From Sphingomonas palustris (GTDB lineage: Bacteria; Pseudomonadota; Alphaproteobacteria; Sphingomonadales; Sphingomonadaceae), in NCBI GenBank assembly GCA_026225215.1, contig JAMFSI010000031.1, positions 1 through 64,000 on the forward strand: DNA of 64,000 bases, given 5' to 3'. Below the pieces are notes generated by a model. It ran no database searches. It had not been told where the DNA came from and worked only from the letters and a program-made list of their open reading frames with translations. The position numbers and the translations under genes are program-made. This document shows, piece by piece, positions 38,485-47,791 of the stretch. Every line of letters begins with the position of its first letter. Position 1 is the first letter of the stretch.

Positions 38485-39732
38485 GTGGCCCGCATATTGA
38501 TCGCCAATGCCACGATATTCGATGCGACCGGCGCCGCGCCTTTTGCCGGCGATGTACTGGTCGATGGCAACCGCATCGCCACGGTAACGGCTGCCGGATC
38601 GGGTCCGGCGCCGACTGCCGATCGGGTGATCGACGCCGCCGGCAAATTCCTGATACCGGGTATGACCGAGGGCCATGCTCATCTCTCCTTCGAGAACGTC
38701 ACCGCGACCGAAAACCTGATCACCCCGACCGCCGCCGCGCAGGCTTTTGCCACCGCGCGGGGTGCCAAGGCGCTGATCGATGCCGGCTTCACCAGCGCTT
38801 ATGGTGCGTCCGAAGCCAAGATGGGGCTGGGCGTTGCGGTACGCGATGAAGTCAATGCCGGGCGCTTGCCCGGGCCACGTATCCGCGCCGCCGGCCTGGA
38901 AATTTCGGTGACCGGGGCGATGGGCGATGAAAGCCGCGATCATAATCCGCGCATCGGTCCGTCGCTGATTATCGATGGCCCGCAGGAAATGCGCAAGGCC
39001 GTGCGGCTATGCGCGCGCGAGGGCTGCGACAATATCAAGCTCGATGTCTCGGGCGATCCCTTTTATCCCGGCACGCCCGCGGTATCGACGCCGATGGGCT
39101 TCGACGAGATCAAGATGGCGGCGGATACCGCGCATGCCTATGGCAAGAAGATCAATGCTCATACCCGCTCGATCGAGGGCTCCAAGGCTTGCATCCGTGC
39201 CGGGGTCGATGGCCTGTTCCACTGCGAATATGCCGACGAAGAACTGTTCGACCTGATGGAGGAAGCGCGCGGCCGCATCTTTGTCGTGCCCACGGTCGAT
39301 CTGTTTCATCAGATGGTCGGCGGTGGGGCATCGGCCTGGGGCATCAGTCCGGAAGTTGCCGGCTATATGGGCATTCCCGCCTTGCTCGAGGCCTCGATCG
39401 CCACCCATAGCGAATTGCGCAAGCGCGGCGTACGCCATCTGATCGGCGGCGATTACGGCTTCGCTTGGAGCGCGCATGGCCTGCAGGCGCGGGACTTGCG
39501 CTATTTCATCGATTACTATGGTTACAGCCCGGCGGAAGCCCTGATCTGCGCCACTCGCAACGGCGGTCTGGCCATGCGCGAGGAAGGCGATCTCGGCACG
39601 CTGGAAGCAGGCAAGCTTGCCGATCTGGTGCTGGTCGATGGTGACGTTCTCGCCAATGTCGATCTGCTGACCGATCCCGCCCGGATCAGCCTCGTCATGA
39701 AAGACGGCGCGATTCACTCGGAAAATTTCTAG
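38485..39732 (+). CDS. Amidohydrolase family protein (imidazolonepropionase-like)
   Basis: A 415-residue metal-dependent hydrolase. The HxH metal site is GHAHLSF after FLIPGMTE, the probable carboxylated lysine is in NIKLDVSG, the metal histidines are in KINAHTRS and LFHCEYAD, and the catalytic Asp is in IGGDYGFAW. The C-terminal LEAGKLADLVLVDGDVLANVDLL is the usual composite-domain ending. The GTG start has AAGGAG five bases upstream. A Rieske oxygenase gene follows 29 bases later, so the hydrolase may act on a substrate or intermediate in the same pathway. Confidence 0.93.
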   Translation: MARILIANATIFDATGAAPFAGDVLVDGNRIATVTAAGSGPAPTADRVIDAAGKFLIPGMTEGHAHLSFENVTATENLITPTAAAQAFATARGAKALIDAGFTSAYGASEAKMGLGVAVRDEVNAGRLPGPRIRAAGLEISVTGAMGDESRDHNPRIGPSLIIDGPQEMRKAVRLCAREGCDNIKLDVSGDPFYPGTPAVSTPMGFDEIKMAADTAHAYGKKINAHTRSIEGSKACIRAGVDGLFHCEYADEELFDLMEEARGRIFVVPTVDLFHQMVGGGASAWGISPEVAGYMGIPALLEASIATHSELRKRGVRHLIGGDYGFAWSAHGLQARDLRYFIDYYGYSPAEALICATRNGGLAMREEGDLGTLEAGKLADLVLVDGDVLANVDLLTDPARISLVMKDGAIHSENF

Positions 39733-39761
39733 ACATACCGCTTCAAGGAAAGGTTCACGCC

Positions 39762-41198
39762 ATGAACGTCGAAACCGGCAAGCTGGGCACTCCCAAACTC
39801 GGTGAAGCCCGCCACCCCGCGATCAGCACGCAGGCGATCATCGCCCAGGACAAGGTCAAGGCGCCGGGCTGGGTCGCCAGCGAATCCTATGCTTTCCTCG
39901 GCGACGAGGACATCGACACGCATCGCTACACCTCGGCCGAATATCAGGCCCGCGAGTTCGAGCGGCTGTGGACGCGCACCTGGCAATTCGCTTGCCGTGA
40001 GGAGCATATTCCCGAAGTCGGCGATTACCATGTCTACGACATCGGCACCTCCAGCTTCATCATCACGCGCGTCGCCGACAACGATATCCGCGCTTATTAC
40101 AACGCCTGCCTGCATCGCGGCACCAAGCTGCGCGCCTCGGGCACCGAGGGCAGCGCCACCCAGTTCAAATGCATGTTTCATGGCTGGAGCTGGAACATCG
40201 ACGGCACCAACAAGGACATCCCCTGCCCCTGGGATTTCCCGCATATCGATGCCGCCAAGATGTCGCTACCCGAAGCCAGCGTCGAACTGCTCGGCGGCTT
40301 CGTGTGGATCAATATGGATTACGACGCGCCGACCTTGCGCGAATATCTCGGCCCCGAGGCGCTGGCCCACATAGAAGCCTGGCGTCTCGAAGACCGCTAC
40401 ATTGCCTGCCATGTCTCGAAGCCGATCCCCGCCAATTGGAAGCTCAACATGGAGGCCTTCATGGAAGCCTACCATGTCCCTGACACGCATCCGCAAGTCT
40501 CGCCGACCAACGCCGACCAGAACTCGCAATATGACGTTTATGGCGCGCACGTCGATCGCTTCATCTCGACGCTGGGCGTGGTGAGTCCGACCAAGGAAGG
40601 CCTGTATTCCGAGCAGGACGTGCTCGACCAGTTCACCGTCGGCGACGCCTCGATCGTTACCGACAAGCCGATCGTGCCCGAGGGCGAACGCGCTCGCCAG
40701 GTGATGGCCGATATGTTCCGCACCGGCTTCGAAAAGGCCGCCAATGCGGATCTGTCGAACATCTCCGACTCTGAAATCCTCGATTGTTTTTCCTATACGA
40801 TCTTCCCGAACACCTTCCTGTTTCCGGGAATTTCGCTGCCGATGGTCTATCGCTTCCGGCCCAACCCGCGCGACCACCGCGAGAGCATTTACGAAGTGCT
40901 GTTCATGCGGCCCAAGCCCAACGACGGCTCGGCCTATGTCACCGCCGAAGCGGTCCACCTCACTGCCGATCAGTCATTCAAGGAAGCCGCTGGCATGGAT
41001 GCCGGATTTGGCGGCATCCTCGACCAGGATACCGACAATCTGCGGATGCAGCAGGAGGGCATCGAAGCCAGCGCCAAGCACGGGTTGACCCTGGCCAATT
41101 ACCAGGAAATCCGCGTTCGCCACTTCGAGCAAACTGTGGATCGCTATATGTCGTTGGACGCCAAAGTGCCGGATTGGAAGAACATGCCGCGGCGGTGA
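39762..41198 (+). CDS. Rieske aromatic-ring-hydroxylating oxygenase, large subunit
   Basis: A 478-residue terminal oxygenase that adds oxygen to aromatic or alicyclic rings. The Rieske 2Fe-2S ligands are in CLHRGTKL and CMFHGWSW (C-x-H ... C-x2-H). The mononuclear iron site is in NMEAFMEAYHVPDTHP, with the late Asp in DQDTDNL. FVWINMD and LDRYMS-type C-terminal features fit the SRPBCC catalytic domain. No small subunit, ferredoxin or reductase gene lies nearby, so electrons must come from proteins encoded elsewhere. The pairing with the amidohydrolase suggests one catabolic unit. Confidence 0.94.
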   Translation: MNVETGKLGTPKLGEARHPAISTQAIIAQDKVKAPGWVASESYAFLGDEDIDTHRYTSAEYQAREFERLWTRTWQFACREEHIPEVGDYHVYDIGTSSFIITRVADNDIRAYYNACLHRGTKLRASGTEGSATQFKCMFHGWSWNIDGTNKDIPCPWDFPHIDAAKMSLPEASVELLGGFVWINMDYDAPTLREYLGPEALAHIEAWRLEDRYIACHVSKPIPANWKLNMEAFMEAYHVPDTHPQVSPTNADQNSQYDVYGAHVDRFISTLGVVSPTKEGLYSEQDVLDQFTVGDASIVTDKPIVPEGERARQVMADMFRTGFEKAANADLSNISDSEILDCFSYTIFPNTFLFPGISLPMVYRFRPNPRDHRESIYEVLFMRPKPNDGSAYVTAEAVHLTADQSFKEAAGMDAGFGGILDQDTDNLRMQQEGIEASAKHGLTLANYQEIRVRHFEQTVDRYMSLDAKVPDWKNMPRR

Positions 41199-41250
41199 AG
41201 CCTCGGGTATTTAACAAGCCAAGCAAACTCTGGTAACGTATTTGTTCTTC

Positions 41251-41343
41251 CCCGTCCGTCCTGAGCTTGTCGAAGGACTGCCTTTTCTTTTAATCGTTTG
41301 CTAAGAAGAAGGACAGTGCTTCGACAAGCTCAGCACGGACGGG
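41251..41343. repeat. Palindromic repeat, family A (copy 2)
   Basis: CCCGTCCGTCCTGAGCTTGT and its near-complement AAGCTCAGCACGGACGGG flank about 40 variable bases; one arm has a single mismatch (CCTGAG against CTCAGC). It lies between the Rieske oxygenase and a convergent M48 protease gene. Confidence 0.88.
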
Positions 41344-41369
41344 AGGTTTTTTAGCGAGCTTTGGTATTA

Positions 41370-42281
41370 TTAATTTCGTTTGCGCCGTTGGGTTCTCGTC
41401 TTCGACGACACAGCCGGCGGATTGCGCAAAGCCACGAAGCTCGGCAGATCATCGACCAGCCCGGTCATGCCATCGAACCGCGTCCCCATCGCGCTATCCA
41501 GACGCACGATCCGGTCGCTGGCGCTGGGATGGGTCGCGTACATCAGCGCAAAGGCGCCATCGGTGGGCGCGGCGCTGAGCGTTTGCAGCACCCCGACCAG
41601 GCCATAAGGCGAATAGCCCGAGCGCGTCGCGATCACCACGCCCATGCGGTCCGCTTCATATTCGTCTTCCTTGTCGAGACCGCGAATAAACAGCTCCCGG
41701 CCGTTGTTGATCAGTTTGCTGGTCAGCTGACCGGAGAGGCCCCCCTGATTGCTGGCGAAGGATTGGCCGATGTCCCCCAGCACCGAGTTGCCCAGGCTGT
41801 GTTGCAAGGCCTTCAAATGATGCTTGCGCACGACATGCGAAATCTCATGCGCCAGGACCCCGGCCAATTCGGATTCATTGCGCATACGATCGAACAGACC
41901 CTGGGTGATCAACACGTAGCCGCCGGGGGTCGAAAAGGCGTTGACATCGCTGCTGTCGATCACGCCGAATTTCCAGGGCAGGTCCGGTCGTTCACAATGC
42001 AGCGAAAGCCACCGCCCTACCCGATTGACATAATGCTGCTCGGCCGGGTTGTTGACCAGCGGCGCCGCGCCCAGAATCAATCCCGCGAGATTCCCGCCAA
42101 TCTCGATCTCTTCCGGCTCACCAATCGAGCGCAGGGCGTCATGCGCGTTCTTCACGGTCTTGAACTTGCCCATCATGCCGTCCAAGCCGGGGAACTGCGC
42201 ATTCGCGGGTGTGGTTCCGATCGCCCCGAACGCGATGACGGCGAGGGCGATGGTGAAACGGAGGCGAGCGAGGTGGGCCAT
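41370..42281 (-). CDS. M48-family metalloprotease
   Basis: A 303-residue zinc protease with a signal peptide (MAHLARLRFTIALAVIAFGAIGTTPANA). The zinc site is HEISH in GVLAHEISHVVRKHH, with the third ligand Glu in EYEADRMGV, typical of HtpX/BepA/LoiP-type M48 enzymes. It should act in the periplasm on outer-membrane or misfolded proteins. AGGGAGGGAAGAACTGATC leads to the ATG at 42281; the long track extension upstream covers the SH3 gene in another frame. It starts two bases after the SH3 protein stop, in a likely operon with it and the CHASE2 cyclase. Confidence 0.92.
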   Translation of the reverse strand: MAHLARLRFTIALAVIAFGAIGTTPANAQFPGLDGMMGKFKTVKNAHDALRSIGEPEEIEIGGNLAGLILGAAPLVNNPAEQHYVNRVGRWLSLHCERPDLPWKFGVIDSSDVNAFSTPGGYVLITQGLFDRMRNESELAGVLAHEISHVVRKHHLKALQHSLGNSVLGDIGQSFASNQGGLSGQLTSKLINNGRELFIRGLDKEDEYEADRMGVVIATRSGYSPYGLVGVLQTLSAAPTDGAFALMYATHPSASDRIVRLDSAMGTRFDGMTGLVDDLPSFVALRNPPAVSSKTRTQRRKRN

Positions 42282-42283
42282 GA

Positions 42284-42799
42284 TCAGTTCTTCCCTCCCT
42301 TCGTCAGATAGTCGGCCTGCGTCTCCTTCAATCCGGACCTTTTCGCATTCGCGGTCGCTTCTGCCGGATCGACCGCGAGGGTGGAGAGTTTGGCAAGTTC
42401 GGCGGTATTGACCGTCGCATTGCGCAGATTTTCTTCGCCCAGACCCTTGACCCCGGTGGTCACGGTCTTGCCGGAACTGCCGGTCCTTAGCAGCGAAGCC
42501 GAAGTCAACAGATTGCCGGAATGCGCGGCGCTGCCAGCAGTATCGGCCCCGGCCAGGCGAACGTTGAGCATGCGGATCCAGCCGGTCTTGCCCGCAGCGG
42601 TCACTTCCATCCACCCGCCCTTGCGATCGATGACGGTGACGGGTTCATTGGCGGTCACGGTGGTTGCCGAGGCGGCATCGATAAATGGCTGGACCTTGAT
42701 ATCACCGGCGCGAAGGACAACGCCTCGCTCGGCAGCACTGGCGGCGGTCGTGGAGACAGTAACCGAAATTAAAAAAGCAAAGGTGCAGGTTCGCAACAT
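42284..42799 (-). CDS. Periplasmic SH3-domain protein
   Basis: A 171-residue protein with signal peptide MLRTCTFAFLISVTVSTTAASA and a bacterial SH3-like segment at residues about 30-85 (VTANEPVTVIDRKGGWMEVTAAGKTGWIRMLNVRLAG). The remainder is Ser/Thr/Ala-rich and low in structure. GGAG lies nine bases before the ATG at 42799; the track start 25 codons earlier overlaps the cyclase gene. SH3_3 domains usually bind peptidoglycan or partners. It is sandwiched between a cyclase and an M48 protease gene, with which it probably forms an envelope-stress module. Confidence 0.8.
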   Translation of the reverse strand: MLRTCTFAFLISVTVSTTAASAAERGVVLRAGDIKVQPFIDAASATTVTANEPVTVIDRKGGWMEVTAAGKTGWIRMLNVRLAGADTAGSAAHSGNLLTSASLLRTGSSGKTVTTGVKGLGEENLRNATVNTAELAKLSTLAVDPAEATANAKRSGLKETQADYLTKGGKN

Positions 42800-42800
42800 T

Positions 42801-44666
42801 TCAGTGCACTCCACCATTTTCCGAAGAATTAGCATTTTCTTGAGCCGGTTCATAGAGGTGAACCAATGTTTCACGGCCCTTTACCTGATGCATCCCGCGA
42901 TCTTCCCAAATGCGGGTACCGCCGATGGCATCGCGGGTCGCTTCCGACACCAGAATCCGGGCAATGCCTTTGGTAAGTCCTTCGATACGGCTGGCCAGAT
43001 TCACGGTGTCGCCGATGACGGTATAATCGAGGCGGTCATTCGAGCCGATGAAGCCCACCACGGCATTGCCGGTGTGGATGCCGATACCGATGTCGAGGCC
43101 TGCGCCCAACTCGCCCAGATCGTTGCGCAGACCTTCCAGCACGGCGGACATTTCGATGGCCGCCGCTACCGCCCGCTCCGCATGATCCGGATGGGCGGTT
43201 GGGGCCCCCCAGAAGGCCATGATGCAATCGCCGATAAACTTGTCGAGCGTGCCGCCGTGGCGAAAGATGACTTCGACTTGCCGGGAGAAATAGAGGTTGA
43301 GCAAAGCAACGACATCTTCCGGGCGCGCCTCCTCGGATAGCGCCGTGAAGCCGCGGATGTCCGAAAACAGGATCGTCAGTTCGCGGGTTTCGGCGTTCGC
43401 CTTATAGTCGATCTCGCCGCGCTCGATCAGGTCGGTCACGACGCGCGGATCGAGGAAGCGTTTGAACATCACCGAAGTACGCAAGCGCTGGGTTCGCTCC
43501 TGCAAATAGGCCGCGCCCGTGCAGCATAGGTAATTGGCCCAGCCAAAAGCCAGGGCGCCAAATACCGGCCAGAACGTCCCTTGTAGCAGCGCGATCCAGG
43601 CTGTCACCACGATCATAACGGTCACGCCGAGCATCGCATAACCGACCCTTGCGGCACTTACGCCGAGGGCGAAGCTACCGGCCGCAAATCCGCACAACAC
43701 CAAGGCGAGCAAGGCCATCGGCGCACGCGGTTCTTCGCGCAACCAATCGCCACGGTCGAGATTATCGATAGCCGTCGCCAGGATTTCGACCCCCGGATAA
43801 GTGCTCCCCAGCGGGGTGAGCCGCAAATCCTGCAATCCGGGCGCCGATGTTCCGATTACGACGATCTTGCCGCGAAATTCGTGAGGGTCGCGCAAGGGGT
43901 GCTCGCGTAGCCCATCGAGGTAGATGTCGGCATAGGAGACATGCCGCCAATGGCTGCGCCAGTTCAGCAGGATGGTCTGCTGCCGTGGCAGGCTGCGCCC
44001 CACCGCAGCCATGATGCGCGCCGGCAGCGATGCGAAGCGCCATCCCGCCCGGTCCAGATAAAGCTGATGATGGCGCCCGACCCGATCGCCATCGACCTGG
44101 AAATTGATCAATCCGCCGCGCATCGCCTCGGGATGGCGCAGCATGACCAGCGGCAACATCAATGGTACCCGCGCGTCTCGGGGCGGATCGGTCAGCGGCG
44201 TGGCGCCGATGGCGGCGGGCATGTCGTGAATCCAGGCGCCCTGCCCATCGGCGTTCAGCGTCATGGCGAGCAGGACATTCGGATAGCGCGCCACGGCATC
44301 GGCAAAAGCACTGTCCTGTTCGGGGCGATAGACATCCAGTTCATTGAACAACACATCAAAGGCGATGGCGCGCGGCTGCTGGCGCGCGATTTGATCGATC
44401 AATTCGCCATGGACCGATCGCGGCCAGGGCCAACTGCCCGCCTGATCGTTCATCGCTTCGAGCGAGCGTTGATCGATGTCGACGATAACGACGCGGTCGG
44501 ATTGCGGGCGCTGGGCCGCGTGCATGGTCAGCAGGATGTCGCCGGCGCGCTGATCGATAATCCTTGCCGCGCCCAACCATGCATAGTCCGCCAGCACCAG
44601 AACAGAAAAAAGCGCCGCTATCGCGAACCATTTGTTCACCAGCAGCAAGCGCGCTTGCCCGATCAT
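42801..44666 (-). CDS. CHASE2-domain adenylate/guanylate cyclase
   Basis: A 621-residue membrane signalling enzyme. One N-terminal helix ([19 protein letters not shown]) is followed by the extracytoplasmic CHASE2 sensor (residues about 35-320: [55 protein letters not shown]). Three helices (about 315-400) lead to a class III cyclase domain (about 430-600). That domain has metal-binding [12 protein letters not shown] and GDCIMAFWG, the LDKFIGD lysine and [15 protein letters not shown]. The DT pair in the last motif supports ATP rather than GTP as substrate. cAMP output from an envelope signal is the expected role. Confidence 0.93.
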   Translation of the reverse strand: MIGQARLLLVNKWFAIAALFSVLVLADYAWLGAARIIDQRAGDILLTMHAAQRPQSDRVVIVDIDQRSLEAMNDQAGSWPWPRSVHGELIDQIARQQPRAIAFDVLFNELDVYRPEQDSAFADAVARYPNVLLAMTLNADGQGAWIHDMPAAIGATPLTDPPRDARVPLMLPLVMLRHPEAMRGGLINFQVDGDRVGRHHQLYLDRAGWRFASLPARIMAAVGRSLPRQQTILLNWRSHWRHVSYADIYLDGLREHPLRDPHEFRGKIVVIGTSAPGLQDLRLTPLGSTYPGVEILATAIDNLDRGDWLREEPRAPMALLALVLCGFAAGSFALGVSAARVGYAMLGVTVMIVVTAWIALLQGTFWPVFGALAFGWANYLCCTGAAYLQERTQRLRTSVMFKRFLDPRVVTDLIERGEIDYKANAETRELTILFSDIRGFTALSEEARPEDVVALLNLYFSRQVEVIFRHGGTLDKFIGDCIMAFWGAPTAHPDHAERAVAAAIEMSAVLEGLRNDLGELGAGLDIGIGIHTGNAVVGFIGSNDRLDYTVIGDTVNLASRIEGLTKGIARILVSEATRDAIGGTRIWEDRGMHQVKGRETLVHLYEPAQENANSSENGGVH

Positions 44667-44910
44667 CTTAGGCCAGCATCTCGCATCATCGACAATCCCT
44701 GGGTCAATCCTATTTTTATCGGCGATGGTTGGATCGCTATACGGTTAGTTAGAAGATTGGCCGTCGATCGCAACATATAATCAGGCGATTTTCCCGCCTC
44801 GATAATTTCTTTCAGCGCCTGTTTTGGGACGAGACGTGCCTATTCGTGTGACTGTGTTGAAAAAATAGCGGGGCATGGGTTGCCGATTAGGCGCGCCCTT
44901 TTCTTATTCT

Positions 44911-45108
44911 TCAAAACATTGCCCGCATTCCATCCACGAGAAAAGTCAGCAGAGCATCCTGATGCAGATCTGCAGGAAGTCGATCGAGCATTTCAATCAA
45001 TTGCCTGGCCAAAGTCTCGTCGGGGTCAATCGCCAACATGTCATGGCATAAAGCTCGAAGCTCGGATGCCGAGCGCGATGGGCGCTGGCCGTATTCGAGT
45101 ACCTTCAT
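44911..45108 (-). CDS. Small hypothetical protein
   Basis: A 65-residue acidic, helical protein starting MKVLEYGQRPSRSASELRALCHDM and ending LLTFLVDGMRAMF. The track frame extends to a TTG at 45180, but the internal ATG is more likely; no clear Shine-Dalgarno sequence precedes it, so reality is not certain. I do not recognise the family. It lies between the CHASE2 cyclase and another 65-residue gene on the same strand. Confidence 0.5.
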   Translation of the reverse strand: MKVLEYGQRPSRSASELRALCHDMLAIDPDETLARQLIEMLDRLPADLHQDALLTFLVDGMRAMF

Positions 45109-45230
45109 TTCGCTGATGATGAGCAGAAGATCGGAATAACAGGACGTTACGATCACGAGGCATACATTTGCTGTCAGCAAAACCAGATTTATAACATGCG
45201 TTTCGTTTAGGTACGGTATTTCGTAAATCT

Positions 45231-45428
45231 CTACTGGTTCTCGTAGACCTTCAACACCCGCTCGTTTTCAACTATTTTGCGCTCCAGATCCATAATCTGG
45301 GCTTCCGTGCCGTAACCGCTGTTTTGCATATCCGCCTTGGGCATCTTGTTGCTCTTCAGAGCAGCCAATAATCCCCTATCGCGCTGAAGTTGCGCCTTAA
45401 TGACGACAGTAATGTCCGTGGCTGCCAT
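45231..45428 (-). CDS. Small hypothetical coiled-coil protein
   Basis: A 65-residue protein starting MAATDITVVIKAQLQRDRGLLAALKSNKMP and ending in a predicted coil (EAQIMDLERKIVENERVLKVYENQ). GGAGG sits five bases before the ATG at 45428, which strongly favours this start over the track start 37 codons upstream. No family is recognised. It shares strand and size with its downstream neighbour at 44911, so the two may be a small operon. Confidence 0.62.
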   Translation of the reverse strand: MAATDITVVIKAQLQRDRGLLAALKSNKMPKADMQNSGYGTEAQIMDLERKIVENERVLKVYENQ

Positions 45429-45786
45429 ACTGGCCTCCATACCGTATAATAGGCATACAGTATCAGCTCCTAAATAGCGATGGGGTATAAGATAAAATTG
45501 TAAAATGTTGTAGTGATGCTCAACAACCTTCCGTTCCATGCGGAAAATCCGTTTGAAGAGCGAATTCCGTGCGGTGTCAGCACCGAATTTCCAAACGGAC
45601 TCCGGGAGCTTGGGCCCAGCAGAAACTTAGTCCCAGAACTGCCGTTCCTGTTCGGCGCCGAGGCGATCTGGCGCCATCAATCGATAGAATGGCGCTCGCG
45701 TCCTTTACGGCAGCGTCCGACCTGCGGCATGCAGACGACAAGCTGAGCGACATTACGCTGCCAAAAGCCGTGCCTGGGAGACATTC
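45429..45786. other. Intergenic region with an inverted repeat
   Basis: About 360 bases upstream of the enoyl-CoA hydratase gene. TCCGTTTG (45548) and CAAACGGA (45592) form an 8-bp stem around GAATTC/GAATTT segments that extend the pairing, possibly a terminator or operator. The plus-strand ORFs here (45513, 45569) do not look like proteins. Confidence 0.4.
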
Positions 45787-46752
45787 ATGACCGACGCCGT
45801 TCGTCCATCGCCGGAGGAGATCGTCCTTTATGAAAAGGACATCAAAACCAAGATCGCGACGATCACGCTCAATCGCCCCGATGCGCTCAACGCGCCGACC
45901 ATCGCGGCGCGGCTGCGGTTTGCCGATCTCGTCCATCGCGCCAATATCGATGACGACGTCAAGGTGCTGGTGATCAAGGGCGCCGGGCGCCATCTCGGCT
46001 CGGGTGCGGATTTGCCCGAGCAATCGGAGATGCTCTCGCCTGACAGCAATGTGTCGCTGCTGAAGGAGTTCAAGATACCCGACGACGGCAGCGTCAAATA
46101 TCCGCCCAATGGCAGCTTCCGCTATCTCGCCGGGGTCACCAATCTTTACGCCAATAGCGATTACGGCTGTCGCAGCCTGCAGAATTTCAAGAAGATCAGC
46201 ATCCTGGAATGCAAGGGCTATGTCTATGGCTGGCACTTCTACCTCGCCGCCGATGCCGACATCGTCGTGACCTCGGAAGAGGCGTTGTTCGGCCATGCTG
46301 CGTTTCGTTATGTCGGCTGGGGGCCGCGCTTGTGGCAATGGGCCGAGACCATGGGCATCCGCAAATTCGCCGAAATGCTGTTCACCGGACGGCCATTCAC
46401 CGCCCAGGAAATGTACGACTGCAACTTCGTCAATGTGGTGGTGCCGCGCGATCAGCTCGAGGCCGAAACCGCGAAATATGCCCATGCCTGCTCGATCACC
46501 CGGCCCAATGACGTAGTCTGTGTGCAGAAGACCTTCATGGAACTCTACAAGCAATATCGCGGCGAATATTTCGGCTCGGTGCTGACGGGATTCATCGAGG
46601 GCTCGCTGCCACTGATCACCAATGACTCCGTCGACGACCTCACGCTGGGCGACGATACCTTCGAAAAGGGTCTGAACAACGCGGTGAAAGATAACGACAT
46701 GCAATTCCCTGCCGACTGGCGGCTGAGCTACGGCGGGCGCAAAAAGGCCTGA
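45787..46752 (+). CDS. Enoyl-CoA hydratase/isomerase (crotonase) family protein
   Basis: A 321-residue crotonase-fold protein acting on an acyl-CoA. The N-terminal KIATITLNRPDALNAP and VLVIKGAGRHLGSGADL (CoA-binding and oxyanion region) are clear. The second half of the active site is unusual: CKGYVYGWHFYLAADADIV replaces the common GxxxGGGxELALACD. Long inserts (residues about 95-140, GSFRYLAGVTNLYANSDYGC) make it larger than the typical 260 aa. GGGAGACATTC precedes the ATG. It starts a five-gene plus-strand run with an aldo/keto reductase, CoA-transferase, LLM enzyme and hydrolase. Confidence 0.87.
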   Translation: MTDAVRPSPEEIVLYEKDIKTKIATITLNRPDALNAPTIAARLRFADLVHRANIDDDVKVLVIKGAGRHLGSGADLPEQSEMLSPDSNVSLLKEFKIPDDGSVKYPPNGSFRYLAGVTNLYANSDYGCRSLQNFKKISILECKGYVYGWHFYLAADADIVVTSEEALFGHAAFRYVGWGPRLWQWAETMGIRKFAEMLFTGRPFTAQEMYDCNFVNVVVPRDQLEAETAKYAHACSITRPNDVVCVQKTFMELYKQYRGEYFGSVLTGFIEGSLPLITNDSVDDLTLGDDTFEKGLNNAVKDNDMQFPADWRLSYGGRKKA

Positions 46753-46756
46753 GGCG

Positions 46757-47791
46757 ATGGAATATGTGCGCCTCGGCGATACCGGGCTGATCGTTTCACG
46801 CCTGGCGTTCGGCGCCTTGACCTTCACGCTGGGCAACAAACGGCTCGGCGCCTTTGCCAAGGTCGGCGCCGATCTGGCCGATGAGTTGGTCGGCATCGCC
46901 CGCGACGCCGGGGTCAATTTCTTCGATACGGCCGATGTCTATGCCGGTGGTGAGTCCGAGAAGTTGCTGGGGCTTGCGCTTAAGCCGCATCGCCAGAAAG
47001 TGATCATCGCCAGCAAGGTCGGAAACCGGTTCAGTGGGCGCGAGTTGCTGAGCAACGGCCTGTCGCGCCGGCACATTCTCAATTCGGTGGACGCCAGCCT
47101 GAAACGGCTCGGAACCGATTATCTCGATCTTTATATTGCGCACAAGACCGACCCATTTACCCCGTTGGATGAGCAGCTTGAGGCCTTCGATGCGGTCGTG
47201 AAGGCAGGCAAGGTGCGCTATATCGGTTATTCCAACTGGCCCGCCTGGGAAGCCGCGACGGCGATGGCGCTGCAGAAGGAACGCGGCCTCGCCCGTTTCA
47301 GCCATGGCCAGATGTATTATTCGCTGCTCGGCCGCGATGTCGAACGCGATACCGTGCCAATGCTGCAGCATCACGGTGCCGGGATGACGGTATGGAGTCC
47401 GCTTGCTTATGGCTTCCTTGCGGGCGGCTATACAAGCGAGGCGATGACGCAGGACGATAACCGCTTCGCCCATTTCGATTGGCTGAAATTCGACCGCGAC
47501 CAAGGCTTCGCGCTGCTCGATGTGATGCGTGACATCGCTGCGGCGGCGGAGTGCAGCATGGCCCAGCTCGCTATTGCCTGGCTATTGCGCAAACCCGGCG
47601 TCAGCAGCGTGCTGGTCGGCGCGACCAAGCCCGAACAATTGCGCGATAATCTCGGCACGGCGCAAGTCTCGCTGAGCGACGACATTGTGGCCCGCCTCGA
47701 TGCCGCCACCGCCATCGCGCCGCTTTACCCAAGCTCCGACTGGGTGGAGATCGACGCTATCACCACGGCTGCTCTGGCCGCTGAATCATGA
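46757..47791 (+). CDS. Aldo/keto reductase
   Basis: A 344-residue NADPH-dependent (alpha/beta)8 oxidoreductase. The catalytic tetrad is visible: Asp and Tyr in FFDTADVYAGGESE, Lys in IIASKVGNRF, His in DLYIAHKTDP. NADPH binding is suggested by IGYSNWP and the C-terminal SSVLVGATKPEQLRDNL. It probably reduces a carbonyl of a catabolic intermediate. The gene begins four bases after the crotonase stop and ends in an ATGA overlap with the CoA-transferase, so it is in the same operon. Confidence 0.94.
   Translation: MEYVRLGDTGLIVSRLAFGALTFTLGNKRLGAFAKVGADLADELVGIARDAGVNFFDTADVYAGGESEKLLGLALKPHRQKVIIASKVGNRFSGRELLSNGLSRRHILNSVDASLKRLGTDYLDLYIAHKTDPFTPLDEQLEAFDAVVKAGKVRYIGYSNWPAWEAATAMALQKERGLARFSHGQMYYSLLGRDVERDTVPMLQHHGAGMTVWSPLAYGFLAGGYTSEAMTQDDNRFAHFDWLKFDRDQGFALLDVMRDIAAAAECSMAQLAIAWLLRKPGVSSVLVGATKPEQLRDNLGTAQVSLSDDIVARLDAATAIAPLYPSSDWVEIDAITTAALAAES

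Noticed and set aside
45577-46917. 446-aa minus-strand ORF opposite the crotonase gene
   Set aside because: Antisense shadow of a clear enoyl-CoA hydratase frame; no ribosome binding site and no motif.
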